Shown here piece by piece: positions 1-7,139 of a stretch of DNA of 64,000 nucleotides (the stretch's first letter is position 1; each line of letters opens with the position of its first letter). The stretch is from NCBI GenBank assembly GCA_020041925.1, contig CP083409.1, one strand, 5' to 3'. The notes below the pieces were generated by a model that saw only the letters and a program-made list of their open reading frames with translations, had not been told where the DNA came from and did not search any database. Origin of the DNA: Faucicola osloensis_D. GTDB taxonomy: Bacteria; Pseudomonadota; Gammaproteobacteria; Pseudomonadales; Moraxellaceae. A program made the position numbers and the translations under genes.

Positions 1-33
1 GATTAGCAAATTTGATTAACATTTGAGGATATT

Positions 34-714
34 ATGCATTTATTACCAGCGGTCACCAGCAAAGTCACGGGGTTAAGTATTGCCTGTTTGGGCATCAGTA
101 GTATGCTGCTAACAGGCTGTCAGTCAGTACAGGCAACAACTAAGCCCATCACAGCCAAGCCTGTCACCACAGTGATGACAACCCCTGTGGCCAATACCCA
201 AACAGCCACGACGCCATCGACTACCCCTACTGAGCAAGCGGCTGCAAGTACGCTACCAAGCGCGCAATTTACCATCAATGGTAAAATTGGCATGACCACG
301 CCGCAGCAGGCAGGCAGCGCGTTTTATATTTGGACACAGCAAGGTCAAAACTTTGCCATTGAGATTGCCGGTGCGATGAATGCGGGTCAAACCAAAATCA
401 GCTACAATGGTCAATCTGCGACGTTAACTAATGAAAAAGGCACCATCAATGCCGCTACCCCTGAAGAATTGCTATTACGTGCAACCGGTTGGCAAGCGCC
501 CATCTCACAGCTACCTTACTGGATTCAAGGTCAGCCAGCACCCAGTGATGCCAATGATAAAAAAGACAGCACTAATCGCCTTGTCAGTGCCCAAAATGGC
601 GATTGGACAGCCACGTTTAGCTATAGCAACAGTAACGATAAACTGCCTTCTCGCTTAACTGCCAATCATCCGGGTGGCTATAAAGTGGTGATGACCATCA
701 ATCGGTTAAGCTAG
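34..714 (+). CDS. lolB: Outer-membrane lipoprotein insertion protein LolB
   Basis: A 226-residue lipoprotein. The N-terminus has a signal peptide ending in the lipobox LLTGC, so the lipidated cysteine is residue 29. A Thr/Ala/Pro-rich linker (about 30-75) is followed by a LolB-like half-barrel with the family pattern FTINGKIG, FYIWTQQGQNFAIEI and LPYWIQGQPAP. LolB accepts lipoproteins from periplasmic LolA and inserts them into the inner leaflet of the outer membrane. The start has a good ribosome site (GAGGATATT before ATG). In many gammaproteobacteria lolB is followed by ispE, but here a terminator follows at once and the next gene is convergent, so lolB ends its transcription unit. The linker is longer than usual. 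Confidence 0.88.
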   Translation: MHLLPAVTSKVTGLSIACLGISSMLLTGCQSVQATTKPITAKPVTTVMTTPVANTQTATTPSTTPTEQAAASTLPSAQFTINGKIGMTTPQQAGSAFYIWTQQGQNFAIEIAGAMNAGQTKISYNGQSATLTNEKGTINAATPEELLLRATGWQAPISQLPYWIQGQPAPSDANDKKDSTNRLVSAQNGDWTATFSYSNSNDKLPSRLTANHPGGYKVVMTINRLS

Positions 715-726
715 TCATGAAACCCA

Positions 727-759
727 AAAAAAGCGTGGGGTGTTTCTCAACGCTTTTTT
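727..759. terminator. Rho-independent terminator, probably bidirectional
   Basis: AAAAAAGCGT pairs with ACGCTTTTTT across a 13-nt loop. It lies between the convergent lolB and PAP2 genes and has A/T tracts on both sides, so it could serve both. Confidence 0.75.
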
Positions 760-772
760 ATACCATCAACTG

Positions 773-1606
773 TTAGCGCTTTAAATTTTTTGCGGACGTA
801 TTTTTAGCATACAACCGACACCAAGCCCATGCCACTGCCGCGCAAATCCCCCACGCCAGGCTCATAGATACCAGGGTATGACTGAAAAAATGGTCACCTA
901 TTAACATTTTATACCCACCCATCAACCAAGCTATCACCGTCACCATCGCTGCGATTTGCCAGCGCTTGTGCCAGAGACTTGGGATAAACGCCCAAGCATA
1001 CAGGGCAAACCCAGCACTGGCATGCGCTGCAGGGAAGCATTTTGAGCGGGTGCCGGCTTGGATGTCTTCTAGTATCGTTAGATAGGGATATTCACCGCCA
1101 AAAATTTGCAAGTGATTGGGACACACAACATGAGTCACGCCTTTAAGCGATGCAATAATCAAAGGTACCAACACCATCACGACGAATAGATAGCCCATTT
1201 CAGTTAGTGATAGTCGCTTAAAAGGCTTAAACCATGCCTGTTGCTTGGCAAGCCAGTGACTTGATGGACGGCGTTGTAATAAATAGCGTTGTAGCCATGC
1301 GATTGCCATATAGACTTCAAACGCAATTAATAGTCTTTTGGGTAGGGTATAAAAAATTAAGTTAGGGAGTAGTGACTCTTTGGCAAGCAGCCAGCCATCT
1401 GTGGGGGAATAAAAATACTGGCTGATGGCTACATCAATAGCGCTGTGCTCAAGCGTTAGCGTAAAGATGATGGCCAGCACCAGTCCGAGCACGGTCTGCC
1501 TACTGGCAAAATTTTTTAATTTAGCGATCTGCATACTCATCCATTCTGAATCATCTATCTTGCTGTCACTGTCGCTGGAGTTGGACGCACTTGTTATGTC
1601 TAACAT
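773..1606 (-). CDS. PAP2-family membrane phosphatase
   Basis: A 277-residue multi-pass membrane protein with the three PAP2 phosphatase signatures in diverged form: KGVTHVVCPNHL near residue 155 (motif 1), CFPAAHAS near 190 (motif 2, catalytic-site His) and GDHFFSHTLVS near 236-243 (motif 3, nucleophile His). The hydrophilic Ser/Asp-rich N-terminus (first ~30 residues) is not conserved in the family, so a start at the internal Met near residue 23 is possible. The gene lies 44 bp downstream of eptA on the same strand. Phosphoethanolamine transferase plus PAP2 phosphatase is a recurrent pair in lipid-A modification loci, so I infer a substrate among lipid A, undecaprenyl pyrophosphate or another lipid phosphate. 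The sequence does not decide which. Confidence 0.82.
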   Translation of the reverse strand: MLDITSASNSSDSDSKIDDSEWMSMQIAKLKNFASRQTVLGLVLAIIFTLTLEHSAIDVAISQYFYSPTDGWLLAKESLLPNLIFYTLPKRLLIAFEVYMAIAWLQRYLLQRRPSSHWLAKQQAWFKPFKRLSLTEMGYLFVVMVLVPLIIASLKGVTHVVCPNHLQIFGGEYPYLTILEDIQAGTRSKCFPAAHASAGFALYAWAFIPSLWHKRWQIAAMVTVIAWLMGGYKMLIGDHFFSHTLVSMSLAWGICAAVAWAWCRLYAKNTSAKNLKR

Positions 1607-1650
1607 TACTTAAATGGCTCTAATTACCCAAATAGCTTTACTGGATAACT

Positions 1651-3342
1651 TTACTTGATAAACAAGGGTTTGCCTTGTACGGTTTGCGCACGCACATCAA
1701 ACAGTTTTAACAAAGTTGGGGTAATGGCATCATGGGTGAGCTCAGTATTAGATGGCACTGCTTGAATGCCTGAGTGCTTACTTGCCCAAAACATCGATGC
1801 GACGTGTTTTTGCGCTTTAGGCGCGATTTTATAAGGCATACCATGTAAATAGATGCCGTTTTCGCCCAGACTTTCACCGTGGTCACTGACATACAGCATC
1901 GCTACTTGGTGGGTGCTGTCATATTTGTCTAACCAGTTCACCGTTTTTGCCAAAAAGTCATCGGTGGCAAGTAGCGCATTGTCAAAGGCATTAATCACGC
2001 TTTGTGGGTCGCATTTGGCAAGTTCATTGCTTTGGCAGACAGGGGTGAATTTTTCAAATTGCTTATCATATCGTTTAAAATACGCAGGTCCGTGATTACC
2101 CATTTGGTGCAGCACAATTAGGGTATCCTGGTTAAGCGTATTCTGGTTAGCTTGTTGTTTGACGTAGTCATCTAAGCCTACTAGCATACCCACATCGCGG
2201 CACTCGCCATAGGGGTTGGTATTACACATCGTATTGTTGCGCGCGGTTTTATAATCGACAAAATCTGCCGCGGGCAAACGATTAGTGACGCCTTTTGAGC
2301 TTGAGTTGTTATCACGCCACAAGATATTGACCTTTAGGCGATGTAAGGTATCAAGTACGTTTTCTTGGTAGTTGGCGGTATCCACATCGTAGTCTTTCAT
2401 ACCCACATAACTAAACATACAGGGCACCGAATAAGCGGTTGAGGTACCGCAGGCGATGACTTGGTTAAAATTAGTTACCCCAGCCGTCGCTGCCATCTGC
2501 GGGAAGGTGGTTCGGTTATAGCCATTTAGCTGCACATGGTCGCCGCGCGCGGTTTCTCCGACTACCAATACCACCAGTTTTGGCTTACGGGTGGTGGGAT
2601 TGCTCACCTGCACCGCATCGGTTGCATGCATGATTTGTGTTTTGGGTGCCTGTGCTTGTTTGAGCTGTATACTGGCAAGTTTACCCAGTGCATATACAGG
2701 GGTGGCAGGATTGGTATAGCTACGAAGCTGTTTATGTTCACGGAAAAAACTGGCGTAATTTTTACTCATCGCCAAAATCGGTAATACCACCAAGCCAAGG
2801 CTGACCAAATACGTCAAGCCGCGCTGCAATAAACTGCGCTTGATGGGGGGAAATGTGACCTTTTGCCACGCCACCCACACACTAGGCAATACCCCAAGCA
2901 ATAAAATGCGTAAGATAAAATTGACATTAAACAAATCGGCGCTTTCTGCTTTATCGGTTTGTAGCGCGTTTTGTAGCATATTGACATCATAGACAGTGCC
3001 ATAGGTATCAGTAAAATACGCCGTGACTGCCGCGGTCAATAGCAAAAAAATCAATACCGCTTTAAGGGTGTAACGATAGCTAAGCAGCACAATAACCAGT
3101 AGCATCACACCGTATAGCACCAACGGCAATGAGCCTATAAACCCAATATGCTGGGCAAACGGATAGACTTCAGTGGCTTTATCAAAGAAAGTAACGTTTG
3201 CGGTCAGGGTCAAAAATAGCGCGACAATAGCCATCATCACATAAGCATTGATACCTTGAGCATTGATACCTTGAGTACTGACACTTTTAGTATTAATACC
3301 TTGCTGACGCCATGCTACCCATCGAGAGTTATTCACTGACAT
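1651..3342 (-). CDS. eptA: Phosphoethanolamine-lipid A transferase (EptA/PmrC family)
   Basis: About 563 residues. The N-terminal third holds several hydrophobic helices. A periplasmic sulfatase-fold domain follows, with the EptA signature VVGETARGDHVQLNGYNR (nucleophile Thr near residue 264) and the metal-binding stretch YVSDHGESLGENGIYLHG near the C-terminus. Several Cys residues fit the family's disulfides. The enzyme moves phosphoethanolamine from phosphatidylethanolamine to lipid A phosphates at the inner membrane and lowers polymyxin binding. I chose the ATG at 3342 because AAGGTG lies 9 nt upstream; a TTG ten codons earlier would give 573 residues. Codons in the N-terminal tail form a 15-bp tandem repeat (separate entry). 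It is probably cotranscribed with the downstream PAP2 phosphatase. Confidence 0.92.
   Translation of the reverse strand: MSVNNSRWVAWRQQGINTKSVSTQGINAQGINAYVMMAIVALFLTLTANVTFFDKATEVYPFAQHIGFIGSLPLVLYGVMLLVIVLLSYRYTLKAVLIFLLLTAAVTAYFTDTYGTVYDVNMLQNALQTDKAESADLFNVNFILRILLLGVLPSVWVAWQKVTFPPIKRSLLQRGLTYLVSLGLVVLPILAMSKNYASFFREHKQLRSYTNPATPVYALGKLASIQLKQAQAPKTQIMHATDAVQVSNPTTRKPKLVVLVVGETARGDHVQLNGYNRTTFPQMAATAGVTNFNQVIACGTSTAYSVPCMFSYVGMKDYDVDTANYQENVLDTLHRLKVNILWRDNNSSSKGVTNRLPAADFVDYKTARNNTMCNTNPYGECRDVGMLVGLDDYVKQQANQNTLNQDTLIVLHQMGNHGPAYFKRYDKQFEKFTPVCQSNELAKCDPQSVINAFDNALLATDDFLAKTVNWLDKYDSTHQVAMLYVSDHGESLGENGIYLHGMPYKIAPKAQKHVASMFWASKHSGIQAVPSNTELTHDAITPTLLKLFDVRAQTVQGKPLFIK
3245..3304. repeat. 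4 x 15-bp degenerate tandem repeat inside eptA
   Basis: Two identical copies of GCATTGATACCTTGA (3245-3259, 3260-3274) are followed by two diverged copies (GTACTGACACTTTTA, GTATTAATACCTTGC). In the gene this reads as four pentapeptides, QGINT-KSVST-QGINA-QGINA, just before the first membrane helix. Copy-number change would stay in frame. Confidence 0.8.
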
Positions 3343-3470
3343 ACGATTACTCACCTTATCCAAATCCACCAAAAAATAGCCATTATATAATAACCAAATT
3401 TAGGATGAGGCTATCATACAGATTTAACTTAACTGAAACTTAAGACACCCATCTATCAAGCAATTATGCT

Positions 3471-3507
3471 AAAAAAACCACCGCAATTGCTACAAACATT
3501 GGGTGGT
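3471..3507 (-). terminator. Terminator downstream of the HExxH gene
   Basis: On the minus strand ACCACC plus CAAT pairs with ATTG plus GGTGGT, followed by a run of seven T. It separates the HExxH gene from eptA. Confidence 0.75.
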
Positions 3508-3533
3508 GACAGCGACACAGAGAGTTGATAGCG

Positions 3534-4004
3534 CTAGGCGGTGGCAGGCTGTAAACTGGCAAACGGAATAAAGGCGAGTAATGGCTCATAATCCTGTTTG
3601 AGCTCACGTTTTCGATAATAATCTTCCACCATACGCGCTTGCTGCTCTATGCCATAACGACCAAATGGCTTATTGGCTTGCAGCTCGTAGCTATAGCGCC
3701 GATTGAGCAGGGCGCGGCGAAACACCTTAACGCCTTGTTGGATTTGCCAGACATGGGTCAATTCATGCACCAGCCACGCGCGCAGATAGACATTTTGCTG
3801 GCTAAAATCATCACAAAAATCTGCTGGATGAAAATACACAAGACCATTGGGACTGACCGCATAGCCTTTGAGTACCCACCATGCGGTTTTTAGGCGTATA
3901 CTATCAAGCTGTAACGTATCACCAAATACGCTACCAGCGATGGCTTTTTCGCCCGCCGTTAGGGGACGGCATCGAGCAGGTTGTTTTGAAAAACACATCA
4001 TCAT
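3534..4004 (-). CDS. Small HExxH (putative zinc metalloprotease-like) protein
   Basis: 156 residues. The only strong feature is WLVHELTHVWQ, an HExxH zinc-binding helix with His80 and His84. It sits in a context (AWLVHELTHVWQIQQG) also seen in small proteins annotated as Vgr-related or DUF4157-like. A likely third ligand is in the helix around RYSYELQANKPF (Glu near residue 108). There is no signal peptide or membrane helix, so it is predicted cytosolic. Three consecutive Met codons (4004, 4001, 3998) make the exact start uncertain, and no strong ribosome site is visible. I cannot name a substrate. No VgrG or Rhs gene lies nearby, so a secretion-system link is unsupported here. Confidence 0.65.
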   Translation of the reverse strand: MMMCFSKQPARCRPLTAGEKAIAGSVFGDTLQLDSIRLKTAWWVLKGYAVSPNGLVYFHPADFCDDFSQQNVYLRAWLVHELTHVWQIQQGVKVFRRALLNRRYSYELQANKPFGRYGIEQQARMVEDYYRKRELKQDYEPLLAFIPFASLQPATA

Positions 4005-4203
4005 TTCACAGAGTTTGTCCGAGATTTGGTTAAGCCAAAAAAGCCATCACGGCTTGCCAAGGCCTGGCCAACGCCTTGACAGCTTTTATTTTTAGCAAAA
4101 AATACTGGATAACAATTACAAGTTTGTCGATATCCTAGTTACTATTTTATACTAAATCAACATGCGCTAATTAAAACGTGAGCTAATTAAAAAGGAGGGC
4201 TTT

Positions 4204-4602
4204 ATGCCATTAGAATCCGTTGCCATCAATAACTTTGAAAACAACAGCATTGATGACCCTGAACTCAAATTGCGGGTGGAAAAATTGTACGACAGCTCGC
4301 CTGAGTTTGCTACAGGTCGTGATGCTGTGGCGTTTTTTGAAAAGGCCTTTGCCAAGAGTGATATCCTGTATTTGGGGATGTTTAATGAAAAACCGATTGC
4401 CGCGATTGGCTGCTTCAATGAAGGCATCGAGTCTAGCCGCTTGCTACAGTACATCGTAATACATCCTGCCAATCGCGGGCGCGGTCTTGCACCCAAATTT
4501 GTCAAACAAGTCACCGATATTGAGCGCAAAAAAGGCAATACCAAGTTTGTACCTGGCTGCGGCGCAATTCATTGTATTTTAGCCATGTACGAGTTGATAT
4601 AA
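4204..4602 (+). CDS. GNAT-fold acetyltransferase, PanZ/PanM-like
   Basis: 132 residues with a GNAT core. The acetyl-CoA-binding segment is LQYIVIHPANRGRGLAPKFV (RGRGLA, residues ~80-99), after a beta-strand region ILYLGMFNEKPIAAIGCF. The layout resembles small PanZ (PanM) proteins, which sense acetyl-CoA and trigger maturation of aspartate decarboxylase PanD, but PanD is not in this window and the assignment rests on pattern only. A very strong ribosome site (AAGGAGGG, 6 nt before the ATG) supports the start. The C-terminus (GCGAIHCILAMYELI) lacks the last GNAT strand of full-length enzymes, as also in PanZ-type proteins. It could instead be a generic or slightly truncated N-acetyltransferase. 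Confidence 0.6.
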   Translation: MPLESVAINNFENNSIDDPELKLRVEKLYDSSPEFATGRDAVAFFEKAFAKSDILYLGMFNEKPIAAIGCFNEGIESSRLLQYIVIHPANRGRGLAPKFVKQVTDIERKKGNTKFVPGCGAIHCILAMYELI

Positions 4603-4655
4603 CTTGAGATTTTGCCAGTTACTAGCAACTTTTTGCAAAAAGTTTGAAATAGTGC

Positions 4656-4684
4656 TTGACACCTTTGGCGATTTTTAGTTTAAT
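4656..4684 (+). promoter_or_regulatory. Sigma-70 promoter of tRNA-Phe
   Basis: TTGACA (4656-4661), a 17-bp spacer and TTTAAT (4679-4684), 30 bp before the mature tRNA. This is a near-consensus promoter followed by a GC-rich discriminator (AGCCGCTC), as expected for a stable RNA. Confidence 0.8.
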
Positions 4685-4714
4685 AGCCGCTCAAATACTG
4701 ATGCTGACAAACAT

Positions 4715-4790
4715 GGCGCGGTAGCTCAGTCGGTAGAGCAACGGATTGAAAATCCGTGTGTCGGCAGTTCGATCCTGCCCCACGCCACCA
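4715..4790 (+). tRNA. tRNA-Phe (GAA)
   Basis: A 76-nt cloverleaf: D arm GCTC...GAGC, anticodon arm ACGGA-TTGAAAA-TCCGT with anticodon GAA, T arm GGCAG-TTCGATC-CTGCC, and encoded CCA. The acceptor stem GGCGCGG/CCACGCC pairs at six of seven positions, with one C5-A68 mismatch. It has its own promoter and terminator, so it is monocistronic. Confidence 0.96.
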
Positions 4791-4815
4791 TTATTTGTCT
4801 TAGGTATAAATCGAT

Positions 4816-4846
4816 TAACCCCAAGCTTATTAGTTTGGGGTTTTTT
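4816..4846. terminator. Terminator after tRNA-Phe
   Basis: AACCCCAA pairs with TTTGGGGTT around a loop and is followed by TTTTTT. It lies between tRNA-Phe and the convergent DUF1653 gene. Confidence 0.85.
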
Positions 4847-4881
4847 GTTGTCGGTTATTTTTATATCAATTACCGCCAAAC

Positions 4882-5118
4882 TTAACTGTCTAGCGGTTTT
4901 ATCAGCTTAAATCTTGGCACAGCTTCGCCATTGACTTCCACCGTTTCGGCAAACATCGCAAGCGGTCGCACCCACACCCCATAATCGCCATAAAGGGCAC
5001 GATAGACAATCAGTTCTTCTTCACTCTCGCTATGCTTGGCGATGTGCAGCACTTGGTACAGATTGCCTTTGTAATGCTCATAAATACCCAATTTAATCTC
5101 AATCACGAGTTTTGACAT
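4882..5118 (-). CDS. DUF1653 family protein
   Basis: About 78 residues from the ATG at 5118 (MSKLVIEIKLG...). It matches the DUF1653 pattern: GIYEHYKGNLYQV, HSESEEELIVYRALYGDYGVWVRPLAMF and VPRFKLI. The family is a compact all-beta fold of unknown function, common in proteobacteria. The first 20 bases overlap the end of the FKBP gene, so the two are translationally coupled. An ATG six codons earlier (5136) is also possible but lies deeper in the FKBP gene. Confidence 0.82.
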   Translation of the reverse strand: MSKLVIEIKLGIYEHYKGNLYQVLHIAKHSESEEELIVYRALYGDYGVWVRPLAMFAETVEVNGEAVPRFKLIKPLDS

Positions 5119-5497
5119 CCAACAATTCAATTTCAAAGGTTAAGTCTGAATTTGGTGGGATTTTACCGATTTGGCGCTCACCATACGCCAAGTGACTTGG
5201 CACGATGAGTTTGCGCTTACCACCGACTTGCATGGGCATGAGATTGGCAGGGTCTTCAACTTGGCTGTCATAGCCGATTTTTTGGGCATATTCGCTACCC
5301 AAAACGCCCACATCCCAACCTTTAATCACCCGCCCTGTGCCAATCACGGCTTCAAACGGTTGCCCGCGGTGATGCGATGAGTCAAACACCGTGCCATCTG
5401 GCAGATAGCCTGTGTAATGCGCGGTAATCAGTGCCCCACGCTCGGCGGTTTTGCCAGTGCCAATAGTTAGGTCTTGGAATTGCAGTTTACTTGTCAT
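5099..5497 (-). CDS. FKBP-type peptidyl-prolyl cis-trans isomerase
   Basis: 132 residues, cytosolic, single FKBP domain: LITAHYTGYLPDGTVFDSS, RVIKGWDVGVLG, VGGKRKLIVPSHLAYG and NSDLTFEIELLDV, with the active-site aromatic and Asp residues in place. It accelerates cis-trans isomerisation of prolyl bonds. Compared with minimal FKBPs, about 20 residues (SEYAQKIGYDSQVEDPANLMP, roughly residues 68-88) are inserted between WDVGVLG and MQVGGKRK, in the loop before the bulge strand. No signal peptide. It follows hprA with only 2 bp between genes and overlaps the DUF1653 gene, so it belongs to an hprA-FKBP-DUF1653 operon. Confidence 0.9.
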   Translation of the reverse strand: MTSKLQFQDLTIGTGKTAERGALITAHYTGYLPDGTVFDSSHHRGQPFEAVIGTGRVIKGWDVGVLGSEYAQKIGYDSQVEDPANLMPMQVGGKRKLIVPSHLAYGERQIGKIPPNSDLTFEIELLDVKTRD

Positions 5498-5499
5498 AT

Positions 5500-6462
5500 T
5501 TATTTTCCGTTATTACCCTTATGGGATAGTTGGGTAAACTCTTGTACTTGCTGACACAGTATGTCCCATAGGTTAAGCTGGGCGTTGACGCTGCCCCACG
5601 CATTATGGGGGGTAAAAATCACTCTTGGGTGGTCTTTAAGTGTGAGTAATGGGTCGTTGTCTTTAATCGGTTCATGTTCAAATACATCTGCCCCATAGCC
5701 TAATAATTTACCTTGTGTTACGGCATCAGCCACCGCCTGACTATCGACCACGCCACCGCGCGCGACATTGATAATCAACGGTTTTTTTGTCATCTTGGCA
5801 ATGCTATCGGCATTCACTAAATGCTGCGTTTGCTCCGTCAATGGACAATGCAGGGTAATGACATCGGACTTTGCCAGTACATCATCAAACGCGCTATAGT
5901 CGCTATTTCTTGGCGGTTTGTTTTGGTGTTCGGCTATCAATACTGTCATACCAAAAACTTTGGCAATTTCCCCAACCCGTTTGCCAATCGTGCCATAGCC
6001 AATAATGCCCAGCGTTTTGCCTTCAAGGTCAATGAGTGGCGTATCGAGCAGACAAAAGCGACCATCTTTTTGCCAGTCACCCTTGACCACTTCATGATGA
6101 TAATGGCGAGCCGCTCGCATGGCTGAGAGTATCAGCATAAAGGTATGTTCGGGGACGCTTTTGACCGCATAGCCTGCGACGTTTTTAACAGTAATGCCGT
6201 GTTTGTCACAAGCGTCTTTATCGACGTTGTTCATACCTGTGGCGGTCAGTTGGATGAGTTTAAGTTTTGGGAGCTGCGCGATAATTTCGGCGGTAAGCTC
6301 AACTTTATTGGTGATCACAATGTCCGCGTCTTGGCAACGCTCAACGATGATTTTGGGGTCGTTGGGCGTTTGCGCGTAGACTTGATAGTCGCTAATGCCG
6401 TTTGGGGGTGTTAATGCTAAATCAGCGGAAAAGGTGGCTCGGTCGAGGAAGATGGCTTTCAT
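5500..6462 (-). CDS. hprA: D-2-hydroxyacid dehydrogenase, glycerate/hydroxypyruvate type
   Basis: 320 residues. The Rossmann NAD-binding motif is GIIGYGTIGKRVGEIAKVFG (residues ~150-170). The catalytic set of the D-isomer dehydrogenases is visible: Arg in NVARGGVVDSQAV, Glu in DVFEHEPI and His in FTPHNAWGS. The N-terminal substrate lobe contains LIQLTATGMNNVD. The closest pattern is glycerate dehydrogenase / hydroxypyruvate reductase, which interconverts hydroxypyruvate and D-glycerate using NAD(P)H, but related 2-ketoacid reductases cannot be excluded. It is first in the operon with FKBP and DUF1653, and lies just downstream of the toxin-antitoxin pair on the same strand. Confidence 0.82.
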   Translation of the reverse strand: MKAIFLDRATFSADLALTPPNGISDYQVYAQTPNDPKIIVERCQDADIVITNKVELTAEIIAQLPKLKLIQLTATGMNNVDKDACDKHGITVKNVAGYAVKSVPEHTFMLILSAMRAARHYHHEVVKGDWQKDGRFCLLDTPLIDLEGKTLGIIGYGTIGKRVGEIAKVFGMTVLIAEHQNKPPRNSDYSAFDDVLAKSDVITLHCPLTEQTQHLVNADSIAKMTKKPLIINVARGGVVDSQAVADAVTQGKLLGYGADVFEHEPIKDNDPLLTLKDHPRVIFTPHNAWGSVNAQLNLWDILCQQVQEFTQLSHKGNNGK

Positions 6463-6476
6463 TTTTAAATTCCTTT

Positions 6477-6806
6477 TTATTCAAATAGTTCGCTATGTGT
6501 TCCTGCACGAGTAAAATAAATTGTCTCAAATTTTGTGATGGTTTGAATTTTGTAGATTAATAAAAAATCGCCACCCACATGTAACTCTCGAAATCCTGCC
6601 CAATTTCCTTTTAATTCATGGTCTTTCCACTCTGCCCCTAACGGCTCATTATTGGCAATTAATAACAGCATGACTTCTTTGAGCCTGACCATGTCATAAC
6701 GCCCTGTTTTAACTAGCCTTTGCCAATCATTCAAAAAATCTTTGGTAAAATCTGAGGCTCTGGGTAAATTCGTGCGTTTTGAATTAATCGGCTTTTTCGA
6801 GGGCAT
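6477..6806 (-). CDS. YafQ-family type II toxin (mRNA interferase)
   Basis: 109 residues from the ATG at 6806, which overlaps the antitoxin's 3' end by 23 bp. The RelE-fold toxin signature is clear: DFTKDFLNDWQRLVKTGRYD, a LKEVMLLLIANNEPLGAEWKDHELKGNWAGFRELHV block and DFLLIYKI...FTRAGTHSELF. YafQ toxins cut mRNA on the ribosome; the His/Asp-rich tail HELKG and the C-terminal His-Ser-Glu resemble their catalytic surface. A start 15 codons earlier is possible but would lie deep inside the antitoxin gene. It is translated with the DinJ-like partner from one promoter. Confidence 0.88.
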   Translation of the reverse strand: MPSKKPINSKRTNLPRASDFTKDFLNDWQRLVKTGRYDMVRLKEVMLLLIANNEPLGAEWKDHELKGNWAGFRELHVGGDFLLIYKIQTITKFETIYFTRAGTHSELFE

Positions 6807-7056
6807 CAAACAATTCCTTGTTACTGCTAAATCGGGCTTGCTTGTCTGCAATCATGGCGTCAACGTCTTGCATCGCACGTTGCGTGGTGGCGTTAGGAAT
6901 TGCGACGTCAAACGGAATAGACTTTGTTGCCGTAACTTGACGTAAAAATAGACGAATCGCTTGCGCAGGCTTAATACCTAGTTCGTCAAACACTTCAAAG
7001 GCTTGGCGCTTTTCATTGGCATCAAGTCGAAATTGATACATAGTTGATTGTGTCAT
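6784..7056 (-). CDS. RelB/DinJ-family antitoxin
   Basis: 90 residues. The N-terminus MYQFRLDANEKRQAFEVFDELGIKPAQAIRLFLRQV is the ribbon-helix-helix DNA-binding domain of DinJ/RelB antitoxins. The charged C-terminal half would wrap the YafQ toxin. It precedes the toxin and overlaps it by 23 bp, the standard order for neutralise-first modules. A 12-bp perfect inverted repeat 25 bp upstream is a likely autoregulatory operator for the antitoxin or the complex. Confidence 0.9.
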   Translation of the reverse strand: MTQSTMYQFRLDANEKRQAFEVFDELGIKPAQAIRLFLRQVTATKSIPFDVAIPNATTQRAMQDVDAMIADKQARFSSNKELFDALEKAD

Positions 7057-7080
7057 AGCTACTGACCTCTATAAAAAGCA

Positions 7081-7109
7081 AAAATGTAGTGATATTGTCA
7101 CTACATTTT
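7081..7109 (-). promoter_or_regulatory. Palindromic operator of the toxin-antitoxin pair
   Basis: AAAATGTAGTGA - TATTG - TCACTACATTTT, a perfect 12-bp inverted repeat with a 5-bp centre, 25 bp upstream of the antitoxin ATG. Ribbon-helix-helix antitoxins bind such palindromes to repress their own operon. This is an inference from position and symmetry. Confidence 0.8.
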
Positions 7110-7139
7110 AAAATAAAACCATTGGTTAAGCAATACACT

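Noticed and set aside
4167..4544. Minus-strand frame opposite the PanZ-like gene
   Set aside because: No family match; the plus-strand gene has a very strong ribosome site and a GNAT motif.
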